Source: Hyphomicrobiales bacterium | Lineage (GTDB): Bacteria > Pseudomonadota > Alphaproteobacteria > Rhodobacterales > Rhodobacteraceae | Direction of reading: 5' to 3' | Length of the DNA stretch: 5,614 nucleotides | NCBI GenBank assembly: GCA_003558415.1 | Contig: PWLT01000462.1 | Coordinates: 1-5,614 of the forward strand | Part shown: positions 4,267-5,614 of the stretch, piece after piece | Layout: each line of letters starts with the position of its first letter | Numbering within the stretch: position 1 is the first letter of the stretch | Notes under the pieces: model-generated | Told to the model about the DNA's origin: nothing | Databases searched by the model: none | The model's input: only the letters and a program-made list of their open reading frames with translations | Translations under genes and position numbers: made by a program

Positions 4267-4937
4267 GCCACCTCCCACAGCCTGTCGAGTGTCGCGGCGA
4301 GCGCATCGAAATCAGTCAGGACCGCCGCAGCCCCGGCCGCGCGCAACCGATCCGCTGAGTGATGACCCCAGAAGACGCCCAGCGCCGCCACCCCGGCATT
4401 GCCCGCCATCTCCATGTCGAAGCTGGTATCCCCGATCATCACCGCGTGGCGCGCCTCGGCGCCGGTCTCGCGCAGCGCGGCATGCAGCATGGAGGGATGC
4501 GGCTTGGATGGGTGCCCATCGGCCACCTGCGTGGTGTGAAAGGCCCATTCGAGCGCATGGGTCGCCAGCAGGTGATCGAGCCCGCGCCGCGACTTGCCGG
4601 TCGCAACGCCCAAGAGCACCTCGTCGCGCGCGGCAAGATGCGCCAGCGCTGCACGCGCGCCGGGAAAGAGCGGCGAGGGGGTCGTCGCGCGAAGTTCCGC
4701 AAAGGCATCGCGGTAGTGCTCCGCAAGCGCGCGGGCCAGGGGCTCCGGCGCATCGGGGCACAGCCGGGTGATCGCCACAGGCAGCGACAGCCCCACGACC
4801 TCCAGCGCCCGCGCGTCTTCGGGCGGGGTGAGCCCGGCGCGCGCGAAGGCTTCGCGCATGGCCGCAAGGATGTGCGCACGGCTGTCGACCAGCGTGCCGT
4901 CCACATCGAACACCACAAGGCGCAGCGGCGCACTCAT
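4263..4937 (-). CDS. HAD-superfamily phosphatase (HAD-IA, phosphoglycolate-phosphatase-like)
   Basis: A 224-aa cytoplasmic hydrolase with all four HAD motifs: DVDGT with nucleophile Asp11 and acid/base Asp13, Thr113 in VATGKS, Lys145 in HPSKPHPSM, and the Mg-binding GDTSFDMEMA with Asp170 and Asp174. Residues about 20-85 form the helical type C1 cap expected of subfamily IA. It should hydrolyse a small phosphate ester with Mg2+; similarity of plan to Gph/PGP does not fix the substrate, so no symbol is given. The start is the ATG at 4937 preceded by GGAGGAG. It overlaps the rluC stop by 4 nt (ATGA, 4934-4937), and its own stop overlaps the ATP12 start in the same way, indicating a translationally coupled trio. 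A longer open frame reaching to 5594 is only an out-of-frame reading of rluC, not an N-terminal extension. Confidence 0.93.
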   Translation of the reverse strand: MSAPLRLVVFDVDGTLVDSRAHILAAMREAFARAGLTPPEDARALEVVGLSLPVAITRLCPDAPEPLARALAEHYRDAFAELRATTPSPLFPGARAALAHLAARDEVLLGVATGKSRRGLDHLLATHALEWAFHTTQVADGHPSKPHPSMLHAALRETGAEARHAVMIGDTSFDMEMAGNAGVAALGVFWGHHSADRLRAAGAAAVLTDFDALAATLDRLWEVA

Positions 4938-5614
4938 CTCTCCTCCGCGAAGGGATCGACGGGCACCTCGTCCTTGTCCCAGCCCAGCGTGTCCCAGGTC
5001 CGCAACATGTGATCGGGCAGCGGCGCGGTCAGGGTCAGAACCGCGCCGGTGACGGGATGGGTCAGGCGCAGATGGCGCGCGTGGAGATGCAGCTTGCGGC
5101 TGATCTCGCCGCCCAGTTGGGCGCCCCAGCCCTCGCCCTCGTTCACCTGCCCCGAGCCACCATATTTGCCGTCGCCCACGATGGGGTGGCCGATCTCGGC
5201 CATATGGGCGCGCAGTTGGTGGGTGCGCCCGGTCACCGGCACCAGCGCCACCCAGGCCGCGCGCTTGCCCAGCGCCGAGAGCACCGCGTAATCGGTCGTG
5301 GCAGCCTTCGCGCCCTCGGTCGTGGCAACCGCGTCGGGGTGGATGCAGCGCATCTTCTCGCCCTCGCCTCCGGGGCCGCGTCCGCCCGCCTTGACCAGCC
5401 CGTAGCGGATCGTGCCCATGCGCGGGGCGGGCACGCCGGCCACGGCGGCCCAGTATATCTTGCGCGTGGTGCGGGCGCGAAACGCCTCCGAGAGGCGCCG
5501 CGCCACGCGCGGCGTGCGCGCCAGAAGCATCAGCCCCGAGGTGTCCTTGTCGAGCCGATGCACCAGCAGCGGGCGCTCCTTGTAGCCAAAGCACAGCGCC
5601 TCGGCGAGCCCGTC
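4934..5614 (-). CDS. rluC: RluA-family 23S rRNA pseudouridine synthase (RluC-like), 5' end outside window
   Basis: The C-terminal 226 residues of a pseudouridine synthase of the RluA/RluC/RluD family, which isomerises specific uridines in 23S rRNA. The frame stays open to the window edge: DGLAEALCFGYKERPLL precedes VHRLDKDTSG, so translation does not begin at the GTG at 5563. The catalytic aspartate is in HRLDKDTSG (Asp22 of the visible part). KIYWA and the GRTHQLRAHM motif (about 129-138), then GDGKYGG and KLHLHARHL, complete the catalytic domain. The missing part should hold an N-terminal S4 RNA-binding domain and roughly 100 residues. A Gly/Glu-rich insertion (GGRGPGGEGEKM) follows the second strand region and is common in related alphaproteobacterial proteins as I recall. 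RluC rather than RluD is chosen on resemblance; target sites cannot be read from sequence. It is the upstream gene of the coupled HAD-ATP12 operon. Confidence 0.92.
   Translation of the reverse strand, partial: DGLAEALCFGYKERPLLVHRLDKDTSGLMLLARTPRVARRLSEAFRARTTRKIYWAAVAGVPAPRMGTIRYGLVKAGGRGPGGEGEKMRCIHPDAVATTEGAKAATTDYAVLSALGKRAAWVALVPVTGRTHQLRAHMAEIGHPIVGDGKYGGSGQVNEGEGWGAQLGGEISRKLHLHARHLRLTHPVTGAVLTLTAPLPDHMLRTWDTLGWDKDEVPVDPFAEER

Noticed and set aside
3382..4362. 326-codon plus-strand open frame over the ATP12 gene
   Set aside because: It is Arg/Gly-rich antisense translation opposite a clearly recognisable ATP12 protein, and it also covers the intergenic gap.
4359..5012. Plus-strand open frame opposite the HAD and rluC genes
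   Set aside because: All HAD and pseudouridine synthase motifs lie on the minus strand; the plus frame has low-complexity basic content only.
4938..5594. Apparent N-terminal domain fused to the HAD phosphatase (one open frame from 5594 to 4263)
   Set aside because: Upstream of 4937 this frame is an out-of-frame reading of rluC. The HAD motifs start right after the ATG at 4937, which has a GGAGGAG site.

Overview
The window is GC-rich, densely packed bacterial chromosome and most likely comes from an alphaproteobacterium of the Rhodobacteraceae / Rhodobacterales type. The reasons are an ATP12-family F1-ATPase assembly chaperone (an alphaproteobacterial and mitochondrial family), two DUF6455-type cysteine-rich small proteins, a BztA/AapJ-type amino-acid binding protein, and an rluC - HAD hydrolase - ATP12 gene order that I recall as typical of this group. 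I see no insertion sequence, prophage, CRISPR array, tRNA or rRNA.

Left part, minus strand (1-639): two adjacent DUF6455-like genes (382-639, then 88-360) read leftwards as a pair. Both carry the same C-x2-C-x5-C...YCRN cysteine signature. A possible start of a further minus-strand gene lies at the extreme left edge (1-22).

Divergent regulatory region (640-808): it holds a near-perfect FNR/FnrL box (726-739), placed so that it could activate the DUF6455 pair, and a promoter that would make the rightward gene at 809 leaderless.

Centre, plus strand (809-2293): a three-gene unit of an 84-aa conserved-looking hypothetical protein, an eight-cysteine ferredoxin-like protein related in style to the C-terminal part of QueG, and a SixA-type histidine phosphatase. 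The last two overlap by ATGA. The unit ends in an inverted repeat whose arms contain the stop codons of both converging genes.

Right part, minus strand (2333-5614): rluC (running off the right edge), a HAD phosphatase and the ATP12 chaperone are linked by two ATGA overlaps and form a housekeeping operon (23S rRNA pseudouridylation, phosphate-ester hydrolysis, F1 assembly). After a 182-bp gap comes a stand-alone periplasmic amino-acid binding protein with its own leader hairpin. No permease or ATPase partner lies next to it, and its ligand-contact loops look altered.

No wholly new multi-gene system is evident. The most interesting region is the probably oxygen-regulated divergent locus that pairs cysteine-rich DUF6455 proteins with an eight-cysteine ferredoxin and a phosphohistidine phosphatase.
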